From positions 47,756 through 98,661 of the forward strand of contig NZ_LMHT01000012.1 in NCBI RefSeq assembly GCF_001429025.1: a stretch of 50,906 bases of DNA, given 5' to 3'. This document shows positions 1-8,568 of this stretch, piece after piece. Under the pieces are notes generated by a model. The model saw only the letters and a list, made by a program, of their open reading frames with translations. It was not told where the DNA came from and made no database searches. Each line of letters starts with the position of its first letter. Within the stretch, counting starts at the first letter, position 1. This DNA is from Phenylobacterium sp. Root700 (GTDB taxonomy: Bacteria > Pseudomonadota > Alphaproteobacteria > Caulobacterales > Caulobacteraceae). Made by a program: the position numbers and the translations under genes.

Positions 1-41
1 GTAAGGTGGCGGTGGCTTGGATCGGCCGATCGGCCGGCAGG

Positions 42-1103
42 CTAGATGTTGGAGAACAGGCGGACCCCGGCCTGCTCGGTGACGCTCGGCGCGATGCCGA
101 GCTTGTCGACCCGCGACCCGCTGGGGCTCTCGGCGAACATCGCCTTGAATTGCCTGGAGAAGTGGGCGCAGTCCGAGAACCCCGTCTCCAGGGCGATGTC
201 GGTCACCGACCGCGCGGTGTTGGCGAGCAGCCACCGCGCGTAGCGCAATCTCAGCATCCGGTAGTGGACGGTCGGCTGCACGCCGAGCGCGCCCTGGAAC
301 AATCGCTCGAGCTGGCGCGTGGAAAGACCCAGTCGCCGGGCCATGCTGCCAATGGTCATGGGCGATCCGAGGTTCTGTTCCATGAGCAACAGCGCCCGGC
401 GCACCCGGGGATCATCGATCCCGCTGGAGCCGGACTCCACCGGCGGATGAGGCTGGGCCTCGTCGCCCCGATGGGGGCGATCGAGCAACAGGATGTGGCT
501 GGCCTTCTGGGCCACCGCACGCCCCAGGCGCTGCTCGATCAGATGGCCGGCGAGATCGGCCGCTCCGACGCCGCCGGAACAGGTGATCCGGTCGCCGTCG
601 ACCAGGAACAGCCGGTCGGTGACCACCGCCTGATCTGGGAACTCCTCGAGGAAGTCCCGGCTATGATACCAGCTGACGCAGCTGGTCCGGCCCTGCATGA
701 GGCCGGCCCGGCTCAGCACGAAGGCGCCCGTGCAGATGCCGATCAGCGGCGTCTTCGCCGCCGCCGCCGCCCGCAGGTAGTCCAGCGTCTCGTCATCGAC
801 CTGCCGCCCCTTGTGGAGCAGGCCGCCGATGACGACCACGAAGTCGAACTCCCGCGGATCGGTCAGTCCGCTGGTGCGGCTGACCGAGACCCCGCAACTG
901 GCCCTGATTGTCTCGGCCTTGTTGTTCATGATCGACCACCGGCACAGGATCGGCCGGCTGTGATCGCCATCGTCGGCCGCCAGCCGCAGATGATCGACGA
1001 ACAACGAGAACGCCGAGAGCGTGAAGTTCTCGGCCAGTATGATCCCGACGGAGAGAACGGAGCTGCGTTTCGCCTCTACTGGTCTCGGCCGGATCATCGT
1101 CAC
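42..1103 (-). CDS. GlxA-family AraC regulator, last gene of the carnitine operon (CdhR-like by position)
   Basis: This is a 353-residue transcription factor. It has an N-terminal DJ-1/PfpI-like (GATase1) sensor domain at about residues 17-190 and a C-terminal AraC double helix-turn-helix at about 240-340. The sensor has the nucleophile-elbow motif GICTGAF, with Cys124. The start codon overlaps the stop of the carnitine dehydrogenase gene by 4 bp, so the two are translationally coupled in the order cdhC, cdhAB, regulator. In Pseudomonas the carnitine regulator CdhR and the betaine regulator GbdR belong to this family. A CdhR-like role as a carnitine-responsive activator is inferred from position, not from a ligand-specific motif. 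A 14-bp palindrome, CGGCCGATCGGCCG (23-36), lies just past the stop. Confidence 0.88.
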   Translation of the reverse strand: MTMIRPRPVEAKRSSVLSVGIILAENFTLSAFSLFVDHLRLAADDGDHSRPILCRWSIMNNKAETIRASCGVSVSRTSGLTDPREFDFVVVIGGLLHKGRQVDDETLDYLRAAAAAKTPLIGICTGAFVLSRAGLMQGRTSCVSWYHSRDFLEEFPDQAVVTDRLFLVDGDRITCSGGVGAADLAGHLIEQRLGRAVAQKASHILLLDRPHRGDEAQPHPPVESGSSGIDDPRVRRALLLMEQNLGSPMTIGSMARRLGLSTRQLERLFQGALGVQPTVHYRMLRLRYARWLLANTARSVTDIALETGFSDCAHFSRQFKAMFAESPSGSRVDKLGIAPSVTEQAGVRLFSNI

Positions 1104-2614
1104 CCCCTGGAGCTTTCGCTGGCCGGCGCGCTGCTTCGCGCCCCGATGCTGCGCCCCGCCCCTTCCGGGGGAGCCAGGCTGGCCTGCGCCAGGCGAAGCC
1201 GATCAAGCCGGGCCAGCACATCGCCCTGCGCCGGGACCGCCCGGCTCGCGGCGTTGTCCACGTGCAGCAACATCTGCTCGGCCGTGGCCAGCGGATCGCC
1301 GTTGGCTGCCGCGAACAGCGAGTGGAAGACGTGCAGCCGCTTGGCGTCGCCGCCGATGACTTGGGTCTCGACGGTGAGCGGCACGCCGAGCTTCACCTCC
1401 TGCAGATGCCGGATATGGGTTTCGACCGTGTAGAAGCTGTGGCCGCCCGCGACGTAGTCCGCGCCCGCCCCGATGTAGCCGAGCAGCGCGTCGGTGGCGT
1501 CGCCGAACACCTGCAGATAGCGGTGCTCGGTCATGTGGCCGTTGTAGTCGATCCACTCCGGCAGGACGGCGGCGCGGTGCAGACGCAGCGGCGCGGCCTC
1601 ATCGACCGGCGCGGACACCGGCTCAGGCAAGGCGCGCCGCAGTTGTTGCATATGGCGCTCCAGCGTCGCGCCCGCTCCCACGTCGGTAGCGCGCAATCCC
1701 TGCAGCACCGAGACCAGGGCCTTATCGCGCAGGCGTTCCAGGTCGCGGATCGAGACCCCGTCAGCCTGCTCGTCCGATTGCACCGCGATGCGGTCGGCGA
1801 GGCTGTCGGTCAGCTCCGGCGCCTCCAGCTTGGTCCAGGGCAGCTTCAGCGCCGGGCCGAACTGATCGAGGAAGTGCCGCATGCCGGCCTCTCCGCCGGC
1901 CAGCCGATAGGTCAGGAAGGTGCCCATGAACGACCAGCGCAGGCCCGCGCCGAAGCGGATCGCATCGTCGAGCTCGGCGGTCGTGGCGATCCCGTCATTG
2001 ATCAGCCATAGGCCCTCGCGCCACACCGCCTCCAGCAACCGATCGGCGATGAAGCCGTCGATTTCCTTGCGCACGTGCAGCACCTGCATGCCGATACGCT
2101 CATACAGTTCGGCGGCGGCGGCCTTGGCCGCGTCGCTGGTCCGGGCGCCGCCGCAGATCTCCACCAGCGGCAGCAGATAGACCGGATTGAACGGGTGGCC
2201 GACGACCAGCCGTTCGGGGTGAGCCATGTCGCTCTGCAGGCTGGTCGGCAGCAGACCCGAGGTCGAGGAGCCGATCACCACCTCGGGCGGCAACAGAGCG
2301 TCCAGCTCGGCCAGCACGCGGCGCTTCAGGTCCTCGCGCTCGGGCAGGCTCTCCTGCACGAAGCCCGCGCCCTTCACGGCTTCGGCGATGCTGCCGGCGA
2401 ACGACAGCCGTCCCTCGGCCGGCAACAGGCCCGGATAGAGCGCCGTCCAGGCGACGCGGGCTGAGTCCAGCACCGTGGCGACCTTGCGCTCGGCCTCGGG
2501 ATCGAGGTCGAACATCACCACGTCGAGACCGTTCAGCAGAAAGCGCGCCGCCCAGCCCGCCCCGATGACGCCGCCGCCGATCAGGGCGACGCGGCGAATG
2601 GTTTCACTGGCCAT
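1100..2614 (-). CDS. cdhA: L-carnitine 3-dehydrogenase fused to betainyl-CoA thioesterase (CdhA-CdhB)
   Basis: This 504-residue fusion starts with a 3-hydroxyacyl-CoA-dehydrogenase-like NAD domain. The Rossmann glycines are in LIGGGVIGAG (about residues 11-20) and GHPFNP is the catalytic-His region; this part covers about residues 1-320. A hotdog thioesterase domain follows at about 345-480, with the motif WIDYNGHMTEHRY. The first part should oxidise L-carnitine to 3-dehydrocarnitine. The second should hydrolyse betainyl-CoA to glycine betaine and CoA. Pseudomonas encodes these as separate cdhA and cdhB; fused forms are known in rhizobia. The ATG at 2614 was chosen because homology begins there. 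The open frame runs further upstream, but only as an antisense-like stretch inside cdhC. The gap to cdhC is 5 bp. Confidence 0.92.
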   Translation of the reverse strand: MASETIRRVALIGGGVIGAGWAARFLLNGLDVVMFDLDPEAERKVATVLDSARVAWTALYPGLLPAEGRLSFAGSIAEAVKGAGFVQESLPEREDLKRRVLAELDALLPPEVVIGSSTSGLLPTSLQSDMAHPERLVVGHPFNPVYLLPLVEICGGARTSDAAKAAAAELYERIGMQVLHVRKEIDGFIADRLLEAVWREGLWLINDGIATTAELDDAIRFGAGLRWSFMGTFLTYRLAGGEAGMRHFLDQFGPALKLPWTKLEAPELTDSLADRIAVQSDEQADGVSIRDLERLRDKALVSVLQGLRATDVGAGATLERHMQQLRRALPEPVSAPVDEAAPLRLHRAAVLPEWIDYNGHMTEHRYLQVFGDATDALLGYIGAGADYVAGGHSFYTVETHIRHLQEVKLGVPLTVETQVIGGDAKRLHVFHSLFAAANGDPLATAEQMLLHVDNAASRAVPAQGDVLARLDRLRLAQASLAPPEGAGRSIGARSSAPASESSRG

Positions 2615-2619
2615 CGGGC

Positions 2620-3513
2620 TCAACCCCGCTTCTTGAGCTGCAGGCGTTCGCGCACCTCGGCCGGGCCGAGGATACGGACGTTCATCGCCTCGAGGATCGT
2701 CACGGCGCGCTCCACCAGGTCGCCGTTGCTCGCGAGCCGGCCGCGGGACAGGTAGAGATTGTCCTCCAGCCCGACCCGCACATTGCCGCCGGCCAGGGCC
2801 GCCATCGCGACGTACGGCAGTTGCCGCGGTCCGATCGAGAAGGCGCTGAACGTCGCGCCGGGGGGGATCTGGTTGACCATGGCCATCAGGGTCAGCGGAT
2901 CGTCCGGCGCGCCGTACGGAATGCCCATGCACAGCTGGATCATCAGCGGGGCGTCCAGCAGCCCCTCCTTCACCAGGTCGCGCACGAAGACCAGGTGGCC
3001 GCTGTCGAAGACCTCAAGCTCGGGCCGAACGCCCAGCTCCTGCACCCGCTTGGCCATGGCGCGAAGCTGGCTCGGCGTATTGGTCATGATGTAGTCGCCG
3101 GCCGAGAAGTTCATCGTGCCGCAATCGAGCGTGCAGATTTCTGGCAACAGCTCCTCGACATGGATCAGCCGCTCAAGCGGACCAGCCATGTCGGTTCCGA
3201 CCGGATTGGGCGGCAGCGGATGCTCGCCCGATCCCAGCACCAGGTCGCCGCCCATGCCCGCCGTCAGGTTGATGATCACATCAACGTCGGAGGCGCGGAT
3301 TTGCTCGACCACTTCGCGGTAGAGCGCCGGATCCCTAGACGCCGCCCCAGTTTCCGGGTCGCGGACGTGGATGTGGGCGATCGCGGCGCCGGCTCGGGCG
3401 GCTTCAATCGCCGAGTCGGCGATCTGTTTCGGGGTGACCGGCACGCCGGCGTGCTTGGCCGCCGTTTCTCCCGAACCGGTCACGGCGCAGGTGATAAAGA
3501 CCTCGGAATTCAT
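2620..3513 (-). CDS. cdhC: 3-dehydrocarnitine:acetyl-CoA cleavage enzyme, BKACE/DUF849 family (CdhC)
   Basis: This 297-residue TIM-barrel protein belongs to the beta-keto acid cleavage enzyme family. It starts with ITCAVTG and has the zinc-binding HIH pair (His47, His49). The family condenses a beta-keto acid with acetyl-CoA. In carnitine clusters the reaction is 3-dehydrocarnitine + acetyl-CoA to betainyl-CoA + acetoacetate. The product feeds the thioesterase half of the next gene, which begins 5 bp downstream, so the specificity call rests on that neighbour. The start was placed at the ATG at 3513, preceded by GAGGT. An in-frame ATG at 3528 would add five residues but has no visible ribosome site. 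It is the first gene of the leftward carnitine operon. Confidence 0.9.
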   Translation of the reverse strand: MNSEVFITCAVTGSGETAAKHAGVPVTPKQIADSAIEAARAGAAIAHIHVRDPETGAASRDPALYREVVEQIRASDVDVIINLTAGMGGDLVLGSGEHPLPPNPVGTDMAGPLERLIHVEELLPEICTLDCGTMNFSAGDYIMTNTPSQLRAMAKRVQELGVRPELEVFDSGHLVFVRDLVKEGLLDAPLMIQLCMGIPYGAPDDPLTLMAMVNQIPPGATFSAFSIGPRQLPYVAMAALAGGNVRVGLEDNLYLSRGRLASNGDLVERAVTILEAMNVRILGPAEVRERLQLKKRG

Positions 3514-3528
3514 GGGCGACCTCGACAT

Positions 3529-3670
3529 GCCGAACGTTGATCAATGGCGTCGAGACTAGGCATCTCCCGGCAGGCATAGCCGTACGGAAAACGACACAAA
3601 AGTGACGAATTACGACCCCGCGACGCAATAGCGCTGGAATTCCTCCAGGCCGCCCTTCAAGCTGCCCTCA
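3529..3670. promoter_or_regulatory. Divergent control region between cdhC and the second GlxA regulator
   Basis: This 142-bp divergent gap must hold the promoters for the leftward carnitine operon and the rightward regulator. An A-rich patch at 3586-3612 contains ACGACAC (3591-3597) followed by related ACGA steps. The same heptamer occurs at 11959-11965 in the gbcA/soxB divergent gap. That suggests, but does not prove, a shared activator site. No confident -35/-10 pair was identified. Confidence 0.4.
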
Positions 3671-4636
3671 ATGGTGAGGAACAACGAAGTCGACGTACCG
3701 GAGGAGATCGGGTTTTTCCTGGCGCCTCGCTTTTCGTCCATGGCTTTTTTCTGCGCGGTGGAGCCGCTCCGCGTCGCCAATCGGCTGGCCGGCCGCGACC
3801 TCTATCATTGGAAAATCCTGTCGACGGACGGCGAGCCGGTGGAGTCCTCGAACGGCATGCGGCTGGTGGCCGACGCCGCGCTTGACGCCGCGACCGCCCC
3901 CGCCACGGTGATCGTCTGCTCGGGCTTCGACCCCACGAAAGCGGCGACGAAGTCCCTGCTCGCGATCTTGCGACGGCTCTCGGCGCGCCGTTGCGCGCTC
4001 GGGGCTCTCGACACCGGCGCGCACATCCTGGCCCTCGCCGGCGTGACCCGAGGAAGCCCCGTCGTCCTGCACTGGGAGGCCCAGTCGGCGTTCGAGGAGG
4101 CGTTCCCCGAGACGCCGGTGTCGTCGGAGCTGTTCGAGGACGACGGGCTGGTCTTCACCTGCGCCGGCGGCACCGCGGCCCTGGACATGATGCTGCACCG
4201 GATCGGCCGGGCCCATGGCCTGGCCCTGGCGACGGCGGTCTCCGAACAGTTCATCCACGACCGCATCCGCAGCAAGGGCGACCACCAACGCATGCCGCCG
4301 GCGCGCCGGCTGAATATCGCCAACGAAAAGGTGCTCGCCGCCATCAGCCTGATGGAGGCGGCGCTGGAGCGCCCTCTCTCGGCGCGAATCCTGGCGACGC
4401 GGGCCGGCGTCACCCCACGCCAGTTGGAGCGCCTGTTCCTGGGCGCCCTCGGGGTTTCGCCCATGCGCTACTACAAGACGCTGCGGCTGACCCGGGCGCG
4501 TGAACTGTTGCGCCAGACCGACTTGCCAGTTCTCGAAGTGGCGATCGCCACCGGTTTCAGCTCGACCGTGGTGTTTTCGCGCTGCTTCCGAGAGCAGTTC
4601 GCACGCTCGCCGCGGGACGATCGCCGCGACGAATGA
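3671..4636 (+). CDS. GlxA-family AraC regulator (GbdR-like type)
   Basis: This 321-residue regulator combines a DJ-1/PfpI-like domain (about residues 10-190) with an AraC DNA-binding domain (about 215-310, including TPRQLERLF). The elbow of the sensor reads ALDTGAH, with Asp114 where the other two paralogues in this window have Cys, so it cannot act as a Cys-nucleophile enzyme. It is divergent from the carnitine operon and lies just upstream of the NCS1 permease and exported hydrolase genes. GbdR, CdhR and SouR of Pseudomonas, which sense betaine/dimethylglycine, carnitine and sarcosine, are family members. Which role this copy has cannot be told from sequence alone. Confidence 0.86.
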   Translation: MVRNNEVDVPEEIGFFLAPRFSSMAFFCAVEPLRVANRLAGRDLYHWKILSTDGEPVESSNGMRLVADAALDAATAPATVIVCSGFDPTKAATKSLLAILRRLSARRCALGALDTGAHILALAGVTRGSPVVLHWEAQSAFEEAFPETPVSSELFEDDGLVFTCAGGTAALDMMLHRIGRAHGLALATAVSEQFIHDRIRSKGDHQRMPPARRLNIANEKVLAAISLMEAALERPLSARILATRAGVTPRQLERLFLGALGVSPMRYYKTLRLTRARELLRQTDLPVLEVAIATGFSSTVVFSRCFREQFARSPRDDRRDE

Positions 4637-4766
4637 CAACACGCCGGCGACCTATGGGTCTGTCGGCTCGATTACGTTGGTACGCCGCCTTCATACAAGT
4701 CGATCCCCCTTGGGTCGTTCAGCGTCGGGCCAACTAGGGGGAGATAACGCACTGACCCAGAAATCC

Positions 4767-6161
4767 GTGATCGAAAGCCGGTCGATCGAGTATGTCCCGC
4801 TGTCCGAACGCCACGGCAAGGTCTGGCACCTCTGGCCGATCTGGTTCACTGGCGACGCCCACCTCGCGACGCTAGCCAGCGGCGCCATCGCCGTCGCCAT
4901 GGGCCTGAACCTGGCCTGGTCGGCTGTCGCGATCGTCGCCGGCGGCGCGCTCGGCACCTTCTTCATGGCGTTCCATTCCGCCCAGGGCCCGCAGATGGGC
5001 CTGCCGCAGATGATCCAGTCGCGGCCCCAGTTCGGCTACCGTGGCGCCCTGCTGGTCTGGTTGGTCGCCCTGGCCACATACATTGGCTACAACGCCTTCA
5101 ATCAGCAGCTCGCCGCCCGGACCATCCACCAACTAACGGGCGCGCCAATCGCGCCGTCCATGGTGGCGTTCACGCTGCTGGCGCTGGTCCTGGCGATCAT
5201 CGGCTATCGGCTCATTCACAAGGCGCAGCGCTGGCTGGCCTATGTGATGATCGCCGCCCTCACCGCCTTCACCATCGGCGCGGCCTTCTTCATCCGGTTG
5301 CCGGCGTCGCAGTTCGACCTGGGCCTTGGGTCCTTCAAGACCATTCCGTTCCTGACCCAATTCTTCGCGGCGGCGGCCTACCAGCTGAGCTGGTCGATCT
5401 ATGTGTCGGACTATTCCCGCTACCTTCCGCGCGACGTCGGGGTCCGCAGCTCGTTCTGGTGGACCTTTGTCGGCGCACTGCTCGGCGGGGCCTGGATGAT
5501 GCTGGTCGGGGCGCTGGCCACCGCCTGGGCGCCGGGCGTCGACATTGTCGCCGCGACCCGCGCCGCCAGCGATGCGATCACCCCGGGCTTCGGCACGGTG
5601 ATGCTGGTCGCCTCGCTCCTGGGCCTGATCACGATCACCAGCCTGAACTTCTACGGCGCGGCCCTGACCCTGCTCAGCGTCGTGGACTCCTTTAGCCCGA
5701 TCAAGCCGGGACATGCCGGCCGGATCATCAGCCTGGCGGTCATCGGCGTCGTCGCCACCAGCCTCTCGCTGTCGTCGCCGCACCTGGTCGACCGGTTCGA
5801 GGAACTGCTGGCCGTGCTGCTTTACCTCTTCACCCCGTGGACCGCGATCAACCTGGTGGACTTCTACCTGGTGCGCCGCTCGCACTACTCGATCCTCGAG
5901 ATCTTCAAGCCGAGCGGCATGTACGGCATGTGGAACTGGCGGGGTCTCAGCGCCTACGCGCTGGGCTTCGTGGCCATGGTCCCGTTCTTCAGCACCGCGG
6001 TCTACGTCGGGCCAGCCGCCAAGGCGCTCGGCGGCGCCGACATCTCCATGCTGATCGGGCTGCCGGTCGCCGGGATCGCCTACCTGCTGGCCTGCCGCTC
6101 GATGGACCTGTCGCTCGACCGCCATCTGGCCACCAGCGCCGACCTGCAGCTCGAACACTGA
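4767..6161 (+). CDS. NCS1-family nucleobase/cation-type permease, substrate unknown
   Basis: This membrane transporter has about 12 hydrophobic segments and belongs to the NCS1 (cytosine/purine/hydantoin) family. The conserved N-terminal entry is WFTGDAHLATLA, followed by alternating hydrophobic helices through about residue 455. The GTG at 4767 gives 464 residues. An in-frame CTG at 4752 has a better-placed GGGGGAG (4737-4743) and may be the real start. The open frame extends back into the preceding gene, but that part is not protein-like. Known family substrates are nucleobases, hydantoins, allantoin and thiamine-like molecules. It is the only transporter in the methylamine island, where a BCCT or ABC betaine/carnitine importer would be expected, so uptake of a quaternary amine is possible but unproven. 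Confidence 0.85.
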   Translation: MIESRSIEYVPLSERHGKVWHLWPIWFTGDAHLATLASGAIAVAMGLNLAWSAVAIVAGGALGTFFMAFHSAQGPQMGLPQMIQSRPQFGYRGALLVWLVALATYIGYNAFNQQLAARTIHQLTGAPIAPSMVAFTLLALVLAIIGYRLIHKAQRWLAYVMIAALTAFTIGAAFFIRLPASQFDLGLGSFKTIPFLTQFFAAAAYQLSWSIYVSDYSRYLPRDVGVRSSFWWTFVGALLGGAWMMLVGALATAWAPGVDIVAATRAASDAITPGFGTVMLVASLLGLITITSLNFYGAALTLLSVVDSFSPIKPGHAGRIISLAVIGVVATSLSLSSPHLVDRFEELLAVLLYLFTPWTAINLVDFYLVRRSHYSILEIFKPSGMYGMWNWRGLSAYALGFVAMVPFFSTAVYVGPAAKALGGADISMLIGLPVAGIAYLLACRSMDLSLDRHLATSADLQLEH

Positions 6162-6189
6162 CACCTGCTCAACACTCAGGAGACGCACC

Positions 6190-7164
6190 ATGCGACGTGA
6201 TCTCGGCTATCGACGCCACCTGATCGCCCCGGCCCTGGCGACCCTTCTGGCCGCGACCGCTCTGCACTCGGCCAGCGCGGCCCCCGCCCCGGCCGCGGCG
6301 CGCAAGCCGATCCCGGTGAGCGTCGCCGAACTCGACGCCTTCGACGCCGGCAAGACCACGGCCAAGCTGCCCAACGGCCAGACCATCGCCTATATCGACG
6401 CCGGCCGGCGCGACGGGCCGCCGCTGCTGCTGGTCCACGGCTTCACCGACAACGCCCGCGACTGGCTGATGGTCGCGCCCTATCTGCAGGACTATCGACT
6501 GATCATCGTCGACCTGCGCGGACACGGCGCCTCAAGCAAGCCCGAGTGCTGCTATACACGGCTGGATTTTGCCTATGATCTCAAGCTGTTGATGGATCAT
6601 CTTGGCATCGACAAAACCGACATCGCCGGGCACTCGCTGGGCAGCATGGTCACCCAGACCTACGCCGAGTACTGGCCCGAGCGGACCCGCAAGGTCGTCC
6701 TGATCTCCTCCAGCGGCGGCCCGAAGCCGGATGCGAGCCCCGCCGAAGTCGCCAAGCGAACCGAGTCGTTCGACTACCGCACCCCGATCCGGAAGCTCAA
6801 GGATCCGATCGATCCCGACTCGCCGTTCATGGTCGCCTGGTGGGCCTCGCCGACCCCCGTCGACGAGACCTTCCTGAGCCGGCAGCGCAAGGACGCCGCG
6901 GCGATCCCCGTCAATGTCTGGCTGGCGGTGATGGACCAGGGCCTGGTCGGCAACGACCTGCAGGCCACCCTGCCGATGCTCGTCGCGCCGACCCTGCTGG
7001 TCTGGGGCGACAAGGACGAGCTCGTCAGCCACGAGCGCAAGGAAACCCTGCGCGCCGCTCTGCCCAAGGCGAAGGTCAAGATCTACCCGGACTTCGGCCA
7101 CAACCCGATGTGGGAAGATCCCGCCGATCTGGCCCGTGAGATGAAGGCCTTCCTGAAGGACTGA
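6190..7164 (+). CDS. Exported alpha/beta hydrolase (possible esterase)
   Basis: This 324-residue alpha/beta hydrolase has a clear signal peptide (basic start, hydrophobic run, cleavage near ASA-AP at about residue 30), so it acts in the periplasm or outside. The catalytic triad is visible: Ser149 in GHSLGS, Asp274 in WGDKDE and His304 in FGHNPM. The oxyanion motif VHGF is at about 82-85. A strong AGGAGA ribosome site precedes the ATG, 28 bp after the permease stop, so the two are probably co-transcribed. Pseudomonas uses an alpha/beta hydrolase (HocS) on short-chain acylcarnitines. A similar role in freeing carnitine or choline from esters would fit this island but is inference; sequence gives only the hydrolase class. 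Confidence 0.85.
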   Translation: MRRDLGYRRHLIAPALATLLAATALHSASAAPAPAAARKPIPVSVAELDAFDAGKTTAKLPNGQTIAYIDAGRRDGPPLLLVHGFTDNARDWLMVAPYLQDYRLIIVDLRGHGASSKPECCYTRLDFAYDLKLLMDHLGIDKTDIAGHSLGSMVTQTYAEYWPERTRKVVLISSSGGPKPDASPAEVAKRTESFDYRTPIRKLKDPIDPDSPFMVAWWASPTPVDETFLSRQRKDAAAIPVNVWLAVMDQGLVGNDLQATLPMLVAPTLLVWGDKDELVSHERKETLRAALPKAKVKIYPDFGHNPMWEDPADLAREMKAFLKD

Positions 7165-7222
7165 CGCCGACTGTCGCAAGAATTCAAAGGCGGCGCCGTA
7201 GGCGTGCGCGCACCTCCCCACC

Positions 7223-7257
7223 CCGCCCGGCACCTTTAAGAAACCGCCGCCGGGCGG
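7223..7257 (+). other. Perfect 9-bp stem-loop in the glyA leader
   Basis: CCGCCCGGC (7223-7231) pairs perfectly with GCCGGGCGG (7249-7257) around a 17-nt loop containing the only AT-rich stretch nearby. It ends 18 bp before the glyA start, close to the GGAG at 7264-7267. It lacks a T-run, so it is not a standard terminator. It may be a leader structure or a protein-binding inverted repeat. Nothing matches a glycine riboswitch. Confidence 0.4.
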
Positions 7258-7275
7258 AGTGTTGGAGAACGCCTG

Positions 7276-8568
7276 ATGACCACGCCGTCCCAGACCGCCG
7301 CAGCGGCCTTCTTCAATCGCAGCCTCGCCGACGACCCCGCCGTGCGCGACGCCATCGGCCTGGAGCTCGGCCGCCAGCGGGACAAGCTGGAACTCATCGC
7401 CTCGGAGAACATCGTCTCGCCCGCCGTGCTGGCGGCGCAGGGCTCGGTGCTGACCAACAAGTACGCCGAGGGCTATCCGGGTCGGCGCTATTACGGCGGC
7501 TGCGAGCACGTCGACATCACTGAGCAACTGGCCATCGACCGGGCAAAGGCTCTGTTCGGTTGCGGGTTCGCCAACGTACAGCCCCACTCCGGCGCCCAGG
7601 CCAACATGGCCGCTCTGTTCGCGCTGCTCACCCCCGGCGACACCCTGCTGGGCATGAGCCTGGCCCATGGCGGACACCTGACGCACGGCGCGGCCCCGAC
7701 GGTCTCGGGCCGCTGGTTCAAGGCCGTGGGCTATGGCGTCGATCCCGCCACCCAGCAGATCGATTTCGACGAGGTGGCGGCGCTGGCGCGCGAGCATCGG
7801 CCCCGGCTGATCATCGCCGGCGGTTCGGCCTATCCGCGTGAGATCGACTTCGCGCGCTTCCGGGCCATCGCCGACGAGATCGGCGCCTATCTGATGGTCG
7901 ACATGGCCCACTTCGCCGGACTGGTGGCGGCCGGCGCGCATCCCAGCCCCCTGCCGCACGCCCATGTCGTGACCTCGACGACCCACAAGACCCTGCGCGG
8001 CCCGCGCGGCGGGCTGGTGCTGACCAATGACGAAGCCATCGCCAAGAAGATCAATTCGGCGGTGTTTCCGGGCATCCAGGGCGGCCCCCTGCAGCACGTG
8101 ATCGCCGCCAAGGCCGTGGCCTTCGGCGAGGCGCTGGCTCCCGACTTCAAGGCCTACGCCCAGCAGGTCGTGGTCAACGCCCGCGCCATGGCCGCCACCC
8201 TGGCCGAGCGCGGCGCCTCGATCGTGTCCGGGGGAACCGACACTCACCTGGTCCTGGTCGACCTGCGTCCCAAGGGCCTGACCGGCAAGGTCGCCGAGCA
8301 CGTCCTCGATGAGGCCGGAATCACCTGCAACAAGAACGGCATTCCCTTCGACCCGCAGAAGCCGGCGATCACCTCGGGTATCCGGCTGGGCTCGCCCGCC
8401 CTGACCACCCGAGGATTCGGCGAGGCCGAGTGCGTGCAGGTCGCGTCCCTGATCGACCAGGTGCTGAGCGCGACCTCGCCGGACGGCCAGACCGATCCGG
8501 CCACCCTGGCGGCGGTGCGGGGCGACGTCGCCGCGCTTTGCCAGCGTTTTCCGATCTATCCGTCCTGA
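7276..8568 (+). CDS. glyA: Serine hydroxymethyltransferase
   Basis: This 430-residue PLP enzyme interconverts glycine + 5,10-methylene-THF and serine + THF. The PLP lysine is Lys238 in [12 protein letters not shown]. Other family signatures are [23 protein letters not shown] and HSGAQAN. In this setting it probably runs towards serine: glycine from sarcosine and the methylene-THF made by SoxBDAG are joined, and the serine goes to the deaminase at 17193. It may therefore be a pathway-specific copy in addition to a housekeeping one, which cannot be checked here. Its last 13 bp overlap the end of the convergent regulator gene. Confidence 0.96.
   Translation: MTTPSQTAAAAFFNRSLADDPAVRDAIGLELGRQRDKLELIASENIVSPAVLAAQGSVLTNKYAEGYPGRRYYGGCEHVDITEQLAIDRAKALFGCGFANVQPHSGAQANMAALFALLTPGDTLLGMSLAHGGHLTHGAAPTVSGRWFKAVGYGVDPATQQIDFDEVAALAREHRPRLIIAGGSAYPREIDFARFRAIADEIGAYLMVDMAHFAGLVAAGAHPSPLPHAHVVTSTTHKTLRGPRGGLVLTNDEAIAKKINSAVFPGIQGGPLQHVIAAKAVAFGEALAPDFKAYAQQVVVNARAMAATLAERGASIVSGGTDTHLVLVDLRPKGLTGKVAEHVLDEAGITCNKNGIPFDPQKPAITSGIRLGSPALTTRGFGEAECVQVASLIDQVLSATSPDGQTDPATLAAVRGDVAALCQRFPIYPS

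Noticed and set aside
4500..4766. N-terminal extension of the NCS1 permease frame
   Set aside because: It overlaps the regulator gene at 3671-4636 and encodes no permease-like sequence. A GGGGGAG ribosome site lies further downstream.
7165..7275. Glycine riboswitch before glyA
   Set aside because: The leader has a stem-loop but none of the conserved glycine aptamer sequences.
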